From Pseudomonadota bacterium (GTDB taxonomy: Bacteria > Pseudomonadota > Alphaproteobacteria > Acetobacterales > Acetobacteraceae): a DNA stretch of 6,002 bases. Shown here in pieces: positions 5,902 to 6,002 of the stretch; the stretch's first letter is position 1; each line of letters opens with the position of its first letter. The translations under genes were made by a program, and so were the position numbers. Under the pieces are notes generated by a model, which saw nothing but the letters and a program-made list of their open reading frames with translations, did not search any database and was not told where the DNA came from. The stretch lies in assembly GCA_021828605.1 (NCBI GenBank), contig JAJZEG010000111.1, positions 1 through 6,002 on the forward strand, given 5' to 3'.

Positions 5902-6002
5902 GTGGCTTTCAAACCATTGCGCAAAGCGGTGCTCCCGGTCGCCGGTCTCGGCACCCGGTTCCTGCCTGCGACCAAAGCGATTCCCAAGGAAATGCTGCCG
6001 GT
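5902..6002 (+). CDS. galU: UTP-glucose-1-phosphate uridylyltransferase, N-terminal fragment
   Basis: GalU makes UDP-glucose and pyrophosphate from UTP and glucose-1-phosphate, feeding cellulose, other exopolysaccharides, LPS sugars and trehalose. Only 33 codons and two bases are in the window. They show the nucleotide-binding signature of bacterial UDP-glucose pyrophosphorylases: [20 protein letters not shown] (residues 11-30), then MLPV. The start is GTG at 5902, with AGGGG (5890-5894) seven bases upstream; an in-frame TTG at 5896 is too close to that site to be used. The related glucose-1-phosphate thymidylyltransferases (RmlA) start with a different motif (GGxGTRLxP), so galU is favoured. 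No strong promoter is seen upstream. The rest of the gene is beyond the right edge. Confidence 0.93.
   Translation, partial: MAFKPLRKAVLPVAGLGTRFLPATKAIPKEMLP

Overview
GC-rich, densely packed bacterial chromosomal DNA of housekeeping character. The protein families and the codon use suggest a proteobacterium. Rhodospirillales/Acetobacteraceae-like Alphaproteobacteria are my best guess, but this is inferred from sequence style and no marker proves it. I see no mobile element, CRISPR array, tRNA, rRNA or phage gene.

Layout, left to right. (1) 1-729, minus strand: the first 243 codons of ffh, the SRP GTPase; the C-terminal part lies off the left edge. (2) 730-1001: a 272-bp divergent intergenic region. 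It holds the ffh leader, with a perfect 7-bp inverted repeat and an imperfect 9-bp hairpin, and a sigma70-like promoter for the next gene. The only good Shine-Dalgarno near that gene fits a 7-codon minicistron better than the annotated ATG. (3) 1002-4427, plus strand: a 1141-residue multi-sensor c-di-GMP protein, read as GAF, a cryptic GAF-like region, GAF, PAS, degenerate GGDEF and intact EAL. It is best called a c-di-GMP phosphodiesterase. (4) 4477-5271, plus strand: a class II aldolase/adducin-family protein 49 bp downstream, possibly co-transcribed. It keeps the zinc histidines but has Gly where fuculose aldolase has its catalytic Glu. (5) 5275-5694, minus strand: a small MaoC-like hot-dog hydratase, convergent with the aldolase gene and 3 bp from it. 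Its promoter sits so close to the start that the mRNA would be nearly leaderless. (6) 5695-5901: intergenic, about 200 bp, with the maoC promoter; nothing else is convincing. (7) 5902-6002, plus strand: the first 33 codons of galU (UTP-glucose-1-phosphate uridylyltransferase).

Functional links are loose. ffh serves co-translational membrane targeting. The GGDEF-EAL protein would lower c-di-GMP in response to cytosolic signals. galU supplies UDP-glucose for polysaccharides, whose synthesis c-di-GMP often controls, but proximity is the only evidence for a link here. The aldolase-like and MaoC-like proteins are generic metabolic enzymes of unknown substrate. I found no clearly new system. The most notable points are the inactive GGDEF with a proline-rich insert, the minicistron at its start, the missing catalytic Glu in the aldolase-like protein, and the near-leaderless maoC promoter.
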